From the NCBI RefSeq assembly GCF_031119625.1, contig NZ_JAVHZV010000030.1:248001-312000 (forward strand): a DNA stretch of 64,000 nt, written 5' to 3'. Both the position numbers and the translations under genes were made by a program. Positions 1-13,056 of this stretch are shown here, piece by piece (position 1 is the first letter of the stretch; every line of letters starts with the position of its first letter). Source of the DNA: Pseudomonas sp. G34 (GTDB lineage: Bacteria > Pseudomonadota > Gammaproteobacteria > Pseudomonadales > Pseudomonadaceae). The notes under the pieces were generated by a model, which worked only from the letters and a program-made list of their open reading frames with translations, was not told the DNA's origin and ran no database searches.

Positions 1-4413
<4,413 letters not shown>

Positions 4414-4503
4414 AGGGGACTCTCACCAGACAGCCTTTCTCAGGCGTTTTTCTCTAATCCGCGCGCAGGTCTAAACGCCGCGTTGCGCAGGCAAACGGAG
4501 GGC

Positions 4504-4531
4504 ATTGTACATAGCGAGATGGGCGTCACAA
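4504..4531 (-). promoter_or_regulatory. candidate sigma70 promoter of gltB
   Basis: On the minus strand, TTGTGA (4531-4526) is followed 16 bases later by TACAAT (4509-4504), about 90 bases before the gltB ATG. The -10 matches five of six consensus bases and the -35 four of six. Start site not demonstrated. Confidence 0.5.
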
Positions 4532-4545
4532 AGAATAATGTGACG
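4524..4545. promoter_or_regulatory. perfect inverted repeat overlapping gltB -35
   Basis: CGTCACA, eight bases (AAGAATAA), then TGTGACG: perfect 7-bp arms. It overlaps the proposed gltB -35 and lies in the gltB/damX intergenic gap, where a dimeric regulator could bind. It has the wrong polarity for a Vfr/CRP site (TGTGA-N6-TCACA), so the binding protein is unknown. Confidence 0.4.
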
Positions 4546-4567
4546 AAAAACAGGAATAAAATGTCGC

Positions 4568-4611
4568 AAAAATGAAAGAGCCCGTTGCGTCAGTTTGTGC
4601 GCAACGGGCTC
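4568..4611 (-). terminator. intrinsic terminator after the damX-like gene
   Basis: A 12-bp perfect stem (GAGCCCGTTGCG at 4578-4589 against 4600-4611), a 10-base loop, and on the minus strand a tail TTTCATTTTT. It begins 8 bases after the stop of the SPOR-domain gene and ends the aroK-aroB-damX transcript before gltB. Confidence 0.85.
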
Positions 4612-4618
4612 GCTTCGA

Positions 4619-6223
4619 TCAGTTCGCCATTTCCTGGGTAACACTGGCGAAGGTCTTCGGCCAGGGCTTGCCGGCCTGAACCTTGGCAGGCAGGGTCTTC
4701 ACGGCAGCCTGGGCGGCATCGCGGCTGGCAAAGCTACCATAAGTGATGACGAAAAGTGGCTTACCCTGGTGCATCTTCTTGAAGTAGCGGTACTGCGCGC
4801 CGTTCTGACTGATGAAGGAACGCGCCGCGGCCTCGGTACTCGTCCCGAGCACCTGCAGGGTGTAGTGGCTCTTGTTCTGCGCCGCATACCAGCTGTTGGC
4901 TTGCGAGCCACCCGCCGTAGCCGGCGCTGGCGTCGTGGGCGCGGGCCGGGTTGCCGTGGCGGGCGGCGTAGCGGGTTTGGGTTGCTGCGCCGGCTTCGGC
5001 TGTTCGGCCGGTTTCGGCTGGGGTGCAGCGGGCGTGGCCACTTGCGGTGCCGGAGCAGGCGTCGGCGCGGGCACATTCTGCGCGGCACTCGGGGGGACGG
5101 TGACCGGCGCCGTCGGCGTGGACTCCGGCAACTCGACATTCGCTTCACCGTCGGTCTCACCAGCCGCCTGGGCCAGTGGCTGACGGATGACCGGCTGCGA
5201 CTGCCCCACCAGCGGCAACGGCAACGGCTGATTGCTACCCGCGAACTCGATTGGCGGCCGACCATCAGCGCCTTGCTCGGCAACAGCCGGCGCACTCGGC
5301 ACGGTTTCAGGCTGCGGCGCCGCCCCCATGGGCAGCTGAGCCTGGGCCGGCGCTTGCGCGTCGGTAGGCTCGGAGCGGCCCTGCATCAACAAGGCGGCAG
5401 CCACACCGACGGCGACCACCCCCAGCGCGAGCAGGTGCTTCTTGGGCAGCTTGAGCGCAAAGCCACCAGCCTTTACCGCACCGCGGCGTGCTGCCATGGC
5501 GTCGATCAGTACGTCGCGCGCCACCCGGTTGATTTCACCGGGCCAGCCGCCAGAGCGCTCGTGAATCAGCTCGATCTGCTCTTCGGACAGCAGTTCGATG
5601 CCCTGGGCCGCACCTTCCAGGCGAACGGCCAGGTACTCACGGGTTTCCTCTTCGCTGTAGGGCTGCAGCTCGATCACATGGAACGATTCTTCGCCATTGC
5701 TCAGGGCATCCAGGCGCGCGATCAGATCGGTATCGGCGAACAGAAAGACGTGAGGGCGACCGTCGCTGTTGCCTTGCGCCAGGGTCAACAGTTCATCGAT
5801 CGCCGCATCACTGAGCTCTTCGGCATCGTCGATCAGCAGGTACACCTCCTGCCCGGTCAGCGACAGTTGGCCAACCTGACCGAGCAGCGAGGCGTGATCG
5901 GTCTGCTGCGTATTGAGCCCCTGGGCGACATGGCGCAACAGGGTCGCCGGATCGGCGGCGCCCTGGGCCGAGACCACCACATTGTGCACGGCCTGCTTGT
6001 TGGTACTGGCGACCAGCGCCTGGCGCAGCAGGGTCTTGCCGCTGCCCTCGGGGCCGGTAACCACCAGCAACAACTGGCTGTAGCGCGCCAGGTGATGCAG
6101 CTGCCCGAGCACCGGCTTGCGTTGCGCCGGGAAGAACTTGAACCCAGGCACCCGCGCCGCGAACGGATCGTGGGTGAACTGGTAGTGGTCGAGGAATGCT
6201 TCGTCGGCGTGCAAACTGGTCAT
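4619..6223 (-). CDS. DamX-like AAA ATPase with SPOR domain
   Basis: A 534-residue inner-membrane protein. Residues about 20-250 form an ExeA/GspA-type AAA domain with Walker A GPEGSGKT (57-64) and Walker B YLLIDD (128-133). One membrane segment lies at about 263-280, followed by a long Pro/Ala linker and a C-terminal SPOR domain (about 455-530) that binds denuded septal peptidoglycan. This matches the protein encoded after aroB in other pseudomonads and resembles enterobacterial DamX. The start at 6223 (MTSLHADEAF) is 7 bases after the aroB stop; a longer in-frame start would overlap aroB and give an unlikely N-terminus. Role at the division site is inferred from the family. Confidence 0.85.
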   Translation of the reverse strand: MTSLHADEAFLDHYQFTHDPFAARVPGFKFFPAQRKPVLGQLHHLARYSQLLLVVTGPEGSGKTLLRQALVASTNKQAVHNVVVSAQGAADPATLLRHVAQGLNTQQTDHASLLGQVGQLSLTGQEVYLLIDDAEELSDAAIDELLTLAQGNSDGRPHVFLFADTDLIARLDALSNGEESFHVIELQPYSEEETREYLAVRLEGAAQGIELLSEEQIELIHERSGGWPGEINRVARDVLIDAMAARRGAVKAGGFALKLPKKHLLALGVVAVGVAAALLMQGRSEPTDAQAPAQAQLPMGAAPQPETVPSAPAVAEQGADGRPPIEFAGSNQPLPLPLVGQSQPVIRQPLAQAAGETDGEANVELPESTPTAPVTVPPSAAQNVPAPTPAPAPQVATPAAPQPKPAEQPKPAQQPKPATPPATATRPAPTTPAPATAGGSQANSWYAAQNKSHYTLQVLGTSTEAAARSFISQNGAQYRYFKKMHQGKPLFVITYGSFASRDAAQAAVKTLPAKVQAGKPWPKTFASVTQEMAN

Positions 6224-6230
6224 TGAATAC

Positions 6231-7337
6231 TCACTGATTGTTAAGCCGAGCCACCAGCGCCGGGTAATCGGCAGCCAGGGTGGCACTCAATATGTCTGCC
6301 GGGTAATCGCTGGTCACCACCGCTTCGCCCAGCGAACGCAGCAGCACCAGGCGCATCTGGCCATCCAGCACCTTCTTGTCCACGGCCATGTGCTCCATGA
6401 ACTGTTCGGGGGTCATCGCCTGCGGCGGCACCACAGGCAGGCCAGCAGCCTGGAACAGACGAATACCACGATCACGCTCGTCGGCATTGATCCAGCCCAG
6501 GCGATAAGACATCTCCAAGGCCATCACCGTTCCTGCCGCCACGGCTTCACCGTGCAGCCAGACGCCATAGCCCATCTCGGTCTCGATGGCATGGCCGAAG
6601 GTATGCCCGAGGTTCAGCGTGGCGCGCACGCCATTCTCTTTCTCGTCAGCGCCGACGACGCGTGCCTTGGCTGCACAGGAGCGCTCGATGGCCTCGGTCA
6701 ACGCGGCCTGATCCAGGCTGCGCAAGGCGGCCATGTTCTGCTCGAGCCAACCCAGGAACGGTTCATCGCAGATCAGCCCGTACTTGATCACTTCCGCCAG
6801 GCCCGCCGACAGCTCGCGGGGCGGCAAGGTCTCCAGGCTGCGGGTATCGATCAGCACGGCCTGCGGCTGATAGAACGCGCCGACCATGTTCTTGCCCAGC
6901 GGGTGGTTGATGCCGGTCTTGCCACCGACCGACGAATCGACCTGGGACAGCAGCGTAGTCGGCAGCTGAATGAAGTTCACACCACGCTGATAACAGGCAG
7001 CGGCGAAACCGGCCATATCGCCGATCACCCCGCCGCCCAGCGCCAGAACGGTGGTACGCCGGTCATGGCGCGCGCCGAGCAGGCCATCGAAAATGAGCTG
7101 CAGGGTTTCCCAGTTCTTGAACGCCTCGCCATCAGGCAGCACGATCGGGGTGACGCGGTAATCGGCCAATGTGTCCTGCAGCGTCTGCAGGTACAGCGGC
7201 GCGATGGTCTGGTTGGTGACGATGGCCACCTGACGACCGGCGATATGCGGCGCCAGCAGATCGACACGGCTCAGCAGATCAGTCCCGATATGTATGGGGT
7301 AGCTGCGCTCAGCGAGATCAACATGAAGTGTTTGCAT
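6231..7337 (-). CDS. aroB: 3-dehydroquinate synthase
   Basis: Second step of the shikimate pathway: DAHP to 3-dehydroquinate, with NAD and a divalent metal. The 368 residues are the normal family length. The N-terminal NAD-binding half holds the glycine-rich segment ALGGGVIGDMAGF. The metal-site histidines sit in GHTFGHAIE and in the nearby HGEAV. It follows aroK by 51 bases on the same strand and is followed closely by the DamX-like gene, the usual aroKB-damX order of gammaproteobacteria. Confidence 0.97.
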   Translation of the reverse strand: MQTLHVDLAERSYPIHIGTDLLSRVDLLAPHIAGRQVAIVTNQTIAPLYLQTLQDTLADYRVTPIVLPDGEAFKNWETLQLIFDGLLGARHDRRTTVLALGGGVIGDMAGFAAACYQRGVNFIQLPTTLLSQVDSSVGGKTGINHPLGKNMVGAFYQPQAVLIDTRSLETLPPRELSAGLAEVIKYGLICDEPFLGWLEQNMAALRSLDQAALTEAIERSCAAKARVVGADEKENGVRATLNLGHTFGHAIETEMGYGVWLHGEAVAAGTVMALEMSYRLGWINADERDRGIRLFQAAGLPVVPPQAMTPEQFMEHMAVDKKVLDGQMRLVLLRSLGEAVVTSDYPADILSATLAADYPALVARLNNQ

Positions 7338-7388
7338 GGAGCCCCCGATTGGAAAAGGGCTCTAGGATAGCGCAGTTCTGCCCTGTCA

Positions 7389-7907
7389 TTAACGGGGCGC
7401 CAGCGCTTCCAGCCGCTCGAGAATTTCCTGGACGACCATACGCGGCGGACGCTCATCGGTCTCGATGATCACGTCGGCGATCTCCCGGTACAGCGGATCA
7501 CGAATGGCCAGCAGGTCAGCCAGCACCTGCCCGGGATTGGGTGCGCGCAACAGCGGCCGATTACGATCACGGGCCGTGCGGTCGATCTGCTGCTCCACCG
7601 AGGCATGCAGATAAACAACCCGCCCACTGTTTCGCAGCGCCTGACGGTTCTGCGGACGCAATACCGCGCCGCCCCCCGTCGCCAGAACCAGGCCATCGGA
7701 CTCGCACAGCGAGCAGATCACCGCCTGCTCGCGCTCGCGAAAACCCTGCTCACCCTCGACATCGAAAATCCAGGGAATATCGGCACCGGTACGCTGTTCG
7801 ATCTCCTTGTCGGAGTCCTTGAATGGCAACCGCAGCTCTTTGGCCAGCAAACGCCCGATGGTGCTTTTTCCAGCACCCATCGGGCCGACAAGGATCAGAT
7901 TACGCAC
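7389..7907 (-). CDS. aroK: shikimate kinase
   Basis: Phosphorylates shikimate at the 3-hydroxyl using ATP. It is 172 residues, the usual size for this P-loop kinase. Walker A is GPMGAGKST near the N-terminus, the DSDKEIE segment binds shikimate and Mg, and the GGGAVLR motif follows. The gene begins 3 bases after the pilQ stop, so it is probably co-transcribed with the pilus operon, an arrangement known in Pseudomonas. Confidence 0.97.
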   Translation of the reverse strand: MRNLILVGPMGAGKSTIGRLLAKELRLPFKDSDKEIEQRTGADIPWIFDVEGEQGFREREQAVICSLCESDGLVLATGGGAVLRPQNRQALRNSGRVVYLHASVEQQIDRTARDRNRPLLRAPNPGQVLADLLAIRDPLYREIADVIIETDERPPRMVVQEILERLEALAPR

Positions 7908-7910
7908 AAA

Positions 7911-10046
7911 TTACCGACTCACGGCCACCGCTTGACTGTTCATGATGCGCGGCGTGATGAAAATCAGCAACTCGGTCTTGTTGTCGGTGACGATGTCGCG
8001 GCGGAACAGGCGGCCCAGGTAGGGGACATCGCCGAGGAACGGTACCTTGGAGACGGCTTTACTCTGAGCGTTTTCGAATACACCACCGATCACGATGGTC
8101 TCACCATCGGAAACCAGAACCTTGGCGTTGACCTCGTTCTTGTTGATGGGCGGCGCGCCACCTGCGATCGCACGCTCATAGTCCGCAGAGTCCTTATTCA
8201 CCTTGACTTCCATGATGATGCGATTGTCTGGGGTGATCTGCGGGGTCACCTCCAGGGACAATGCTGCTTCCTTGAACGAGGTGGAGGTGGCACCACTCGA
8301 GCTGGCTTCCTGGTAGGGAATTTCCTGACCTCTAAGAATCTTCGCCGTCTCCTTGTCCGAGGTAACGACCTTCGGCTGGGAAACGATTTCACCATTACCG
8401 GAACTCTCCATGGCCGAGAGCTGCAGATCCAGCACGATGTTGTTGGTCAGGAAGCCAATGCCAATACCAGATGTACTGTTGGCTACGCCCATGTCGACGA
8501 ACGGCACAGGTGCCGTACCCTCTTCGGCCTCGAAGTTACCAATCGTACTTGTACCTGGTAGGAACGCCTGGCCATCCTCGAAGGTCGTAGCACCGTCCTT
8601 GCCGTAGACGCTAAAGTTACCACCCCGTCCAGCGCCGCCCCACCTGACACCAAGAGACTTGCCGTAGTTGACGTTGGCCTCAACAATACGTGCTTCGATC
8701 ATCACCTGACGCACCGCCACATCCAACTGAGCGACGATGCGGCGCAGCTCGTCCAGACGCTCCTGGGTCTGGTAGGCGATGATGCTATTGGTACGCTCGT
8801 CAACAGTAATCGAGCCACGATCATCCGCCACACCACCATCGGCACTGGTCACCGACTGAAACAGCTTGGCCATATCGGCGGCCTTGGCGTAGTTGACCTG
8901 AATCAGCTCACGGCGCAGTGGCGCCAGCTCGGCGATCTGCTTCTGCGATTCCAGTTCCTGACGCTCACGGGCGGCAATCTCTTCCGCCGGAGCCACCAGC
9001 AGCACGTTGCCGACCTGACGCTTGTCCAGGCCCTTGGTTTTCAGCACCAGATCCAGCGCCTGGTCCCACGGCACGTTCTGCAGGCGCAGGGTGATATTGC
9101 CGGCCACCGTGTCACTGGCGACCAGGTTCAGGTCGGTGAAGTCGGCGATCAGCTGCAGTACCGAACGGACGTCGATATCCTGGAAGTTCAGCGACAGCTT
9201 CTCGCCGGTATAGGCGAAGCGCTCGGCCTGACGCTTGTCGGCATCCTCCTGGGTCAGTGGCTTGACGCTCAGGGTCAGCTTGTTCTCGGTCTGGTAGGCC
9301 AGGTAATCGAAAGCACCGACCGGCTCGATGACGATGCTCGCATCGTCGCCCGTACCAGTCGCGCTGACGAACTGCACCGGCGTGGCGAAGTCCTTGACGT
9401 CCAAACGCACACGCAGCGCCTCAGGCAGCTGGGTACGGTTGAAATTGAGGATGATCTTGCCGCCGCGCTCCTGGATATCAGGGCTGACCGAAGCATCGGA
9501 CAGGTTGATGACAACATTGCCCTCACCCTGCTCACCGCGCTGGAAGTCGATATTGCTGATCGACTTGTTTACCGCACCGAACACCTTGGGCGTTGCCGCC
9601 GTGGCGGAGCGGGCAGCAGCGGGCGCGCTCACCGGCGCTGCCGCCGTGGTGGTTGCCGAAGTAGCAATGCCGGTACCGACCTGCACGAACAGGTTGTTGC
9701 CCTCGGTGCGGGTGTTATAAGGCGAGAGGTTGGTCAGGTTGATGATCAGCCGCGTGCGATCCTTGGCCTCGACCACAGTAACGCTGCGCGCATTGCCCAT
9801 GCCCAACTCGCGATTCTTCACGCCCAGTTTGTTGGATACCCCCGGCAGATCCAGGGCGATACGCGCCGGCTGCTCGATGGTATAGCCGCGTGGCGCCGCC
9901 ACCGGCTCATCGAAGGTCAGTTTCAGCTCGACACGGTCGCCCGGCAGAGCCGCCACGTCCAGCGCCTGCAGGTTGGCGGCCAGAGCGGCAGGAGAGAGCA
10001 GTGCCACCAGCAGCGAAATGCTTAGGCGCGAGAGAGAGCTGTTCAT
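7911..10046 (-). CDS. pilQ: type IV pilus outer-membrane secretin PilQ
   Basis: Forms the multimeric outer-membrane pore for the type IV pilus. From ATG at 10046 it is 711 residues, with a signal peptide ending near SPAALAA. Two AMIN-type peptidoglycan-binding regions (about 25-130 and 165-290), secretin/TonB N-terminal and NolW repeats (about 300-500) and the C-terminal secretin beta-barrel domain follow. The barrel contains the VTPQITPDNRIIMEVKV segment. A GGAA Shine-Dalgarno precedes this ATG. An upstream in-frame ATG at 10085 would add 13 residues before the signal peptide and also has a purine-rich site, so it cannot be excluded. Last gene of pilMNOPQ. Confidence 0.95.
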   Translation of the reverse strand: MNSSLSRLSISLLVALLSPAALAANLQALDVAALPGDRVELKLTFDEPVAAPRGYTIEQPARIALDLPGVSNKLGVKNRELGMGNARSVTVVEAKDRTRLIINLTNLSPYNTRTEGNNLFVQVGTGIATSATTTAAAPVSAPAAARSATAATPKVFGAVNKSISNIDFQRGEQGEGNVVINLSDASVSPDIQERGGKIILNFNRTQLPEALRVRLDVKDFATPVQFVSATGTGDDASIVIEPVGAFDYLAYQTENKLTLSVKPLTQEDADKRQAERFAYTGEKLSLNFQDIDVRSVLQLIADFTDLNLVASDTVAGNITLRLQNVPWDQALDLVLKTKGLDKRQVGNVLLVAPAEEIAARERQELESQKQIAELAPLRRELIQVNYAKAADMAKLFQSVTSADGGVADDRGSITVDERTNSIIAYQTQERLDELRRIVAQLDVAVRQVMIEARIVEANVNYGKSLGVRWGGAGRGGNFSVYGKDGATTFEDGQAFLPGTSTIGNFEAEEGTAPVPFVDMGVANSTSGIGIGFLTNNIVLDLQLSAMESSGNGEIVSQPKVVTSDKETAKILRGQEIPYQEASSSGATSTSFKEAALSLEVTPQITPDNRIIMEVKVNKDSADYERAIAGGAPPINKNEVNAKVLVSDGETIVIGGVFENAQSKAVSKVPFLGDVPYLGRLFRRDIVTDNKTELLIFITPRIMNSQAVAVSR

Positions 10047-10100
10047 GCTTGGATTCCGTTTGGCAGACCGGTTATTTCTATTCATGCTTGACCTCGCTCC

Positions 10101-10619
10101 TCAGGAGCGTTCCTTCAGAGTGAGGGTGCGAGGACGCTCGAGCCAGCCGCCATCTCCGTCGGGGACAATTTCGACCACGTCGATCTTGGCGCTGTCGATG
10201 GCAACGATGCGGCCTTCATTGCGTCCCAGGTAATCCCCGACCTTGACGCGATGTACACCACCGGCACCGCTTACCAGTGCGAACGAACCATTATCGTTGG
10301 CCAGCGTGCCGACCATTTCGAACAGTTCGATATTGAAGCCTTCGAGAAACTGCTTGACGCGGGTTTCGTCGGGCTTGATTTCCTTGCTGCCTTTCGCCCG
10401 GGCGACCATATCGATCTTCACCGGCGGCTGGAAGGGGCTGCGCAACGCGGCAGCGCTATAGGTGAAACTTTCGTAGGGTTCAGGCTGCGGCAAGGGCTCT
10501 ATCTGACCTCTTGGCCGCGCCCGTACCTCATCCATGTAAGCTTGCAGATCACTGAAGTCACCGCCACCACAGCCACTCAGGGTCAGCAGCAACAGGCTAG
10601 GCACAAGGACGCGTTTCAT
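10101..10619 (-). CDS. pilP: type IV pilus lipoprotein PilP
   Basis: Inner-membrane lipoprotein of the pilus alignment subcomplex; it binds the PilN/PilO dimer and contacts the PilQ periplasmic domain. It has 172 residues with a lipoprotein signal ending in lipobox LSGC (Cys17), an unstructured N-terminal stretch that interacts with PilNO, and a C-terminal beta domain (HRVKVGDYLGRNEGRI). Its ATG overlaps the pilO stop (ATGA), indicating translational coupling. Confidence 0.95.
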   Translation of the reverse strand: MKRVLVPSLLLLTLSGCGGGDFSDLQAYMDEVRARPRGQIEPLPQPEPYESFTYSAAALRSPFQPPVKIDMVARAKGSKEIKPDETRVKQFLEGFNIELFEMVGTLANDNGSFALVSGAGGVHRVKVGDYLGRNEGRIVAIDSAKIDVVEIVPDGDGGWLERPRTLTLKERS

Positions 10620-11239
10620 TGATGTGCCCCCTTGTCGTTGTAGCGGTAGGTCTTGGCCAGCACGCTCATGCGCAGCTTGGAAGTGCTGCCTTGCTCGGCC
10701 GGCACCAACTCGAAATCATGCAGCGTGACGATCCGCGGCTGGCTGGCGACGCCACTGACGAAAGTCGCCAGGTCGTGATAGCCACCAACCACCTGAATCT
10801 GGATAGGCAGTTCGATATAGAACGGCTGGGTGGCTTCCGGTAGCAACTTGATCTCCTCGAACTCCAGGCCGCTGTCCAGGCCGATACGGGTGATATCTTC
10901 GAGCAGACCCGGCACTTCGGTGTCGCTGGGCAGCTGTTTGAGCAGGGCGCCGAAGGACGTCTCGGCCTCTTTCATCTGCTCACGGTAAGCCTCGAGGTTG
11001 GCCGCCTGAAACGCCTTGGTGGAAAATTGCTCCTTGAGGGTTTCTTCATCCAGCCGCTGTTGATCCAGGGTGGCCTGCAGATCCTTGAGGTGGAAGTTGT
11101 AGCCGAGCGCCAGCACCAGCACGACCGCCAGAAAGCCGGCAATCACCTTGGCTGCGGCAGGCCACGAGCCGATGTTGTTCAGATCGAGATCATTGATATC
11201 GATCTTGCGCAGACTGGCCAGAGAATCATTGAGGCTCAT
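10616..11239 (-). CDS. pilO: type IV pilus assembly protein PilO
   Basis: Bitopic inner-membrane protein that dimerises with PilN and links PilM in the cytoplasm to PilP/PilQ. It is 207 residues: a short cytoplasmic N-terminus, one membrane segment at about 28-46, a coiled coil (about 50-90) and a C-terminal ferredoxin-like periplasmic fold. It overlaps pilN and pilP by four bases on each side. Confidence 0.95.
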   Translation of the reverse strand: MSLNDSLASLRKIDINDLDLNNIGSWPAAAKVIAGFLAVVLVLALGYNFHLKDLQATLDQQRLDEETLKEQFSTKAFQAANLEAYREQMKEAETSFGALLKQLPSDTEVPGLLEDITRIGLDSGLEFEEIKLLPEATQPFYIELPIQIQVVGGYHDLATFVSGVASQPRIVTLHDFELVPAEQGSTSKLRMSVLAKTYRYNDKGAHQ

Positions 11240-11808
11240 GGCTTGACCTCCGCGTTGTCCTTGCCCGGCTGCGCTTGCTGCACGGTCAGCTGGAAGGTGT
11301 TGGCCTGATCCAAGGCACCAGCGGTGACCGCCTTGACCTCGGTCAGGTTGGGCGCGGTCAGCCAGTCGGAGGCATCCATGTCACGCATCAGCTTGGATAC
11401 GCGACTGTTCGATTCGGCCGCGCCGACGATGGCGATGCTCTTGCCGGTCATTTTCACCCCAGTGAAATACACACCATCGGGCAGCGTCCTGACCAACTGG
11501 TCGAACACATGGCCAATGATCGGGCGGTTGCCCTGCAGGTCCTGAATGATCTTCATCCGTTCCAGCAGCTGCTGGCGGCGGGTGCGCAGCTCGCTGATTT
11601 CCGCGATGCGGGTATCGAGCACGGCAATTTCCTTGCGCACGAAATCGTTACGGGCCTGCTGGTTCTCGATTTCACCATTGAGGTACTGGTCGCCCAGGAA
11701 CACCAGGGCCGCCGCCGCGACCAGCAGACCGCCAAGGGATACCAGAAAGCGCTGCTTGCGCTCTTCACGCAGTTGCTCGCGCCAGGGAAGGAGGTTAATC
11801 CGCGCCAT
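11236..11808 (-). CDS. pilN: type IV pilus assembly protein PilN
   Basis: Bitopic inner-membrane partner of PilO. The 190-residue protein begins with the conserved cytoplasmic motif INLLPWRE (residues 4-11), which docks into PilM. A membrane segment (about 21-38), a coiled coil and a periplasmic ferredoxin-like domain follow. The start codon shares one base with the pilM stop (TGATG). Confidence 0.96.
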   Translation of the reverse strand: MARINLLPWREQLREERKQRFLVSLGGLLVAAAALVFLGDQYLNGEIENQQARNDFVRKEIAVLDTRIAEISELRTRRQQLLERMKIIQDLQGNRPIIGHVFDQLVRTLPDGVYFTGVKMTGKSIAIVGAAESNSRVSKLMRDMDASDWLTAPNLTEVKAVTAGALDQANTFQLTVQQAQPGKDNAEVKP

Positions 11809-12872
11809 CAGTCGAAACTCCTCATCGCCAGGCCGCAGGCAATCATCAGTGCCGGTGCATCACTGGCCAGCGCGCCCGCATTCACCTTGCCGCTGAGGGC
11901 CATGTCCGCGAAGGGGTTGGCGACCAGGGTCTGGGTGCCGATCTTCTGCTGGATGAGGCGATCGAGATCCGGGATCGAGGCGGTTCCACCGGCCAACAGG
12001 ATGTAATCCACATCGTTGTACTGGCCGGCAGCGAAGAAGAACTGCAGCGAGCGGGAGACCTGTTGCACCAGCGCGTCCTTGAACGGCTGCAGCACTTCGC
12101 TTTCGTAATCGTCGGGCAGGCCGCCCTGCTTCTTGGCAAGCCCGGCCTCATCGACGGAAAGGCCGTAGCGGCGCTGGATTTCCTCGGTCAGCTGGCGGCC
12201 GCCGAAGAGCTGCTCGCGGGTGTAGATGGTGCGGCCATTGTGCAGCACGCTGAGGGTGGTCATGGTGGCGCCGATGTCGACGACGGCCACAGTCAATTCC
12301 TCGTGCCCACCGCCCAGTTGCTCGGCCAGCAGGTCATAGGCACGCTCGAGCGCGTAGGCTTCGACATCGACGACCTTGGCGGTCAGGCCGGCAAGGGCCA
12401 GAGCCGCCTCGCGGACTTCGACGTTTTCCTTGCGGCAGGCAGCCAGCAGCACTTCGACCCGATCAGGGTTGCGCGGTGAAATGCCCTGAACTTCGAAGTC
12501 GATCGCCACCTCTTCAAGGGGGTAGGGAATGTACTGGTCGGCTTCGAGCTTGAGCTGGTTTTCCAGCTCGTCGTCCGACAGGCCCGCTTCCATTTCGACC
12601 GTCTTGGTGATCACCGCCGAGCCGGCAACGGCCACGGACACCGAGCGCACATTGGTCTTGGCCTTGGCGAGCACACGCGACAGGGCCTGACCAACGCCCT
12701 CGAGCTCGGCAATGTTCTTTTCGACCACGGCGTTGGCGGGGAGTGGCTCTACAGCGTACGCCTCTACCTTGTAGCGGCTACCTGAGCGACTCAATTCGAG
12801 GAGCTTGACGGAGGTCGAACTTATATCGATCCCCAAAAGCGTATTCGCTTTTTTACTGAAGAGCCCTAGCAC
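11808..12872 (-). CDS. pilM: type IV pilus actin-like protein PilM
   Basis: Cytoplasmic actin/FtsA-fold ATP-binding protein that recruits PilN to the inner-membrane platform. Start is GTG at 12872, giving 354 residues, the length of known Pseudomonas PilM. AGGAAA lies about six bases before it, whereas an upstream ATG at 12896 lacks a comparable site and would add a non-conserved leader. Nucleotide-binding segments include LLGIDISSTSVKLLEL and VAVVDIGATMTTLSV. First gene of pilMNOPQ and divergent from ponA. Confidence 0.95.
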   Translation of the reverse strand: MLGLFSKKANTLLGIDISSTSVKLLELSRSGSRYKVEAYAVEPLPANAVVEKNIAELEGVGQALSRVLAKAKTNVRSVSVAVAGSAVITKTVEMEAGLSDDELENQLKLEADQYIPYPLEEVAIDFEVQGISPRNPDRVEVLLAACRKENVEVREAALALAGLTAKVVDVEAYALERAYDLLAEQLGGGHEELTVAVVDIGATMTTLSVLHNGRTIYTREQLFGGRQLTEEIQRRYGLSVDEAGLAKKQGGLPDDYESEVLQPFKDALVQQVSRSLQFFFAAGQYNDVDYILLAGGTASIPDLDRLIQQKIGTQTLVANPFADMALSGKVNAGALASDAPALMIACGLAMRSFD

Positions 12873-12978
12873 GACCGATTTCCTATTCACATCCATAACT
12901 TACGGATGATTTATGTTTTTCCACATTAAATAGCAGACTTGACAGAAGCGCAAATGGCTCCCCGGCAAAAAAAACGCT

Positions 12979-12984
12979 TATAAT
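12979..12984 (+). promoter_or_regulatory. -10 element of ponA
   Basis: A perfect TATAAT lies 73 bases before the ponA ATG in the 184-base gap shared with divergent pilM. No good -35 sits 16-18 bases upstream; a TTGACA at 12939-12944 is too far away to pair with it. Confidence 0.45.
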
Positions 12985-13056
12985 GTGATCAGCTTTTGCC
13001 TTTTCACTTCGCCTTCCGCTTAACTCATTCTTTTATCTGGAAATCCAAAAATCTTG

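Noticed and set aside
10047..10085. PilQ start 13 codons upstream
   Set aside because: The signal peptide and conserved N-terminus begin at the downstream ATG with its own GGAA; kept only as an alternative.
12939..12944. TTGACA as -35 of ponA
   Set aside because: 34 bases separate it from the TATAAT at 12979, twice the normal spacing.
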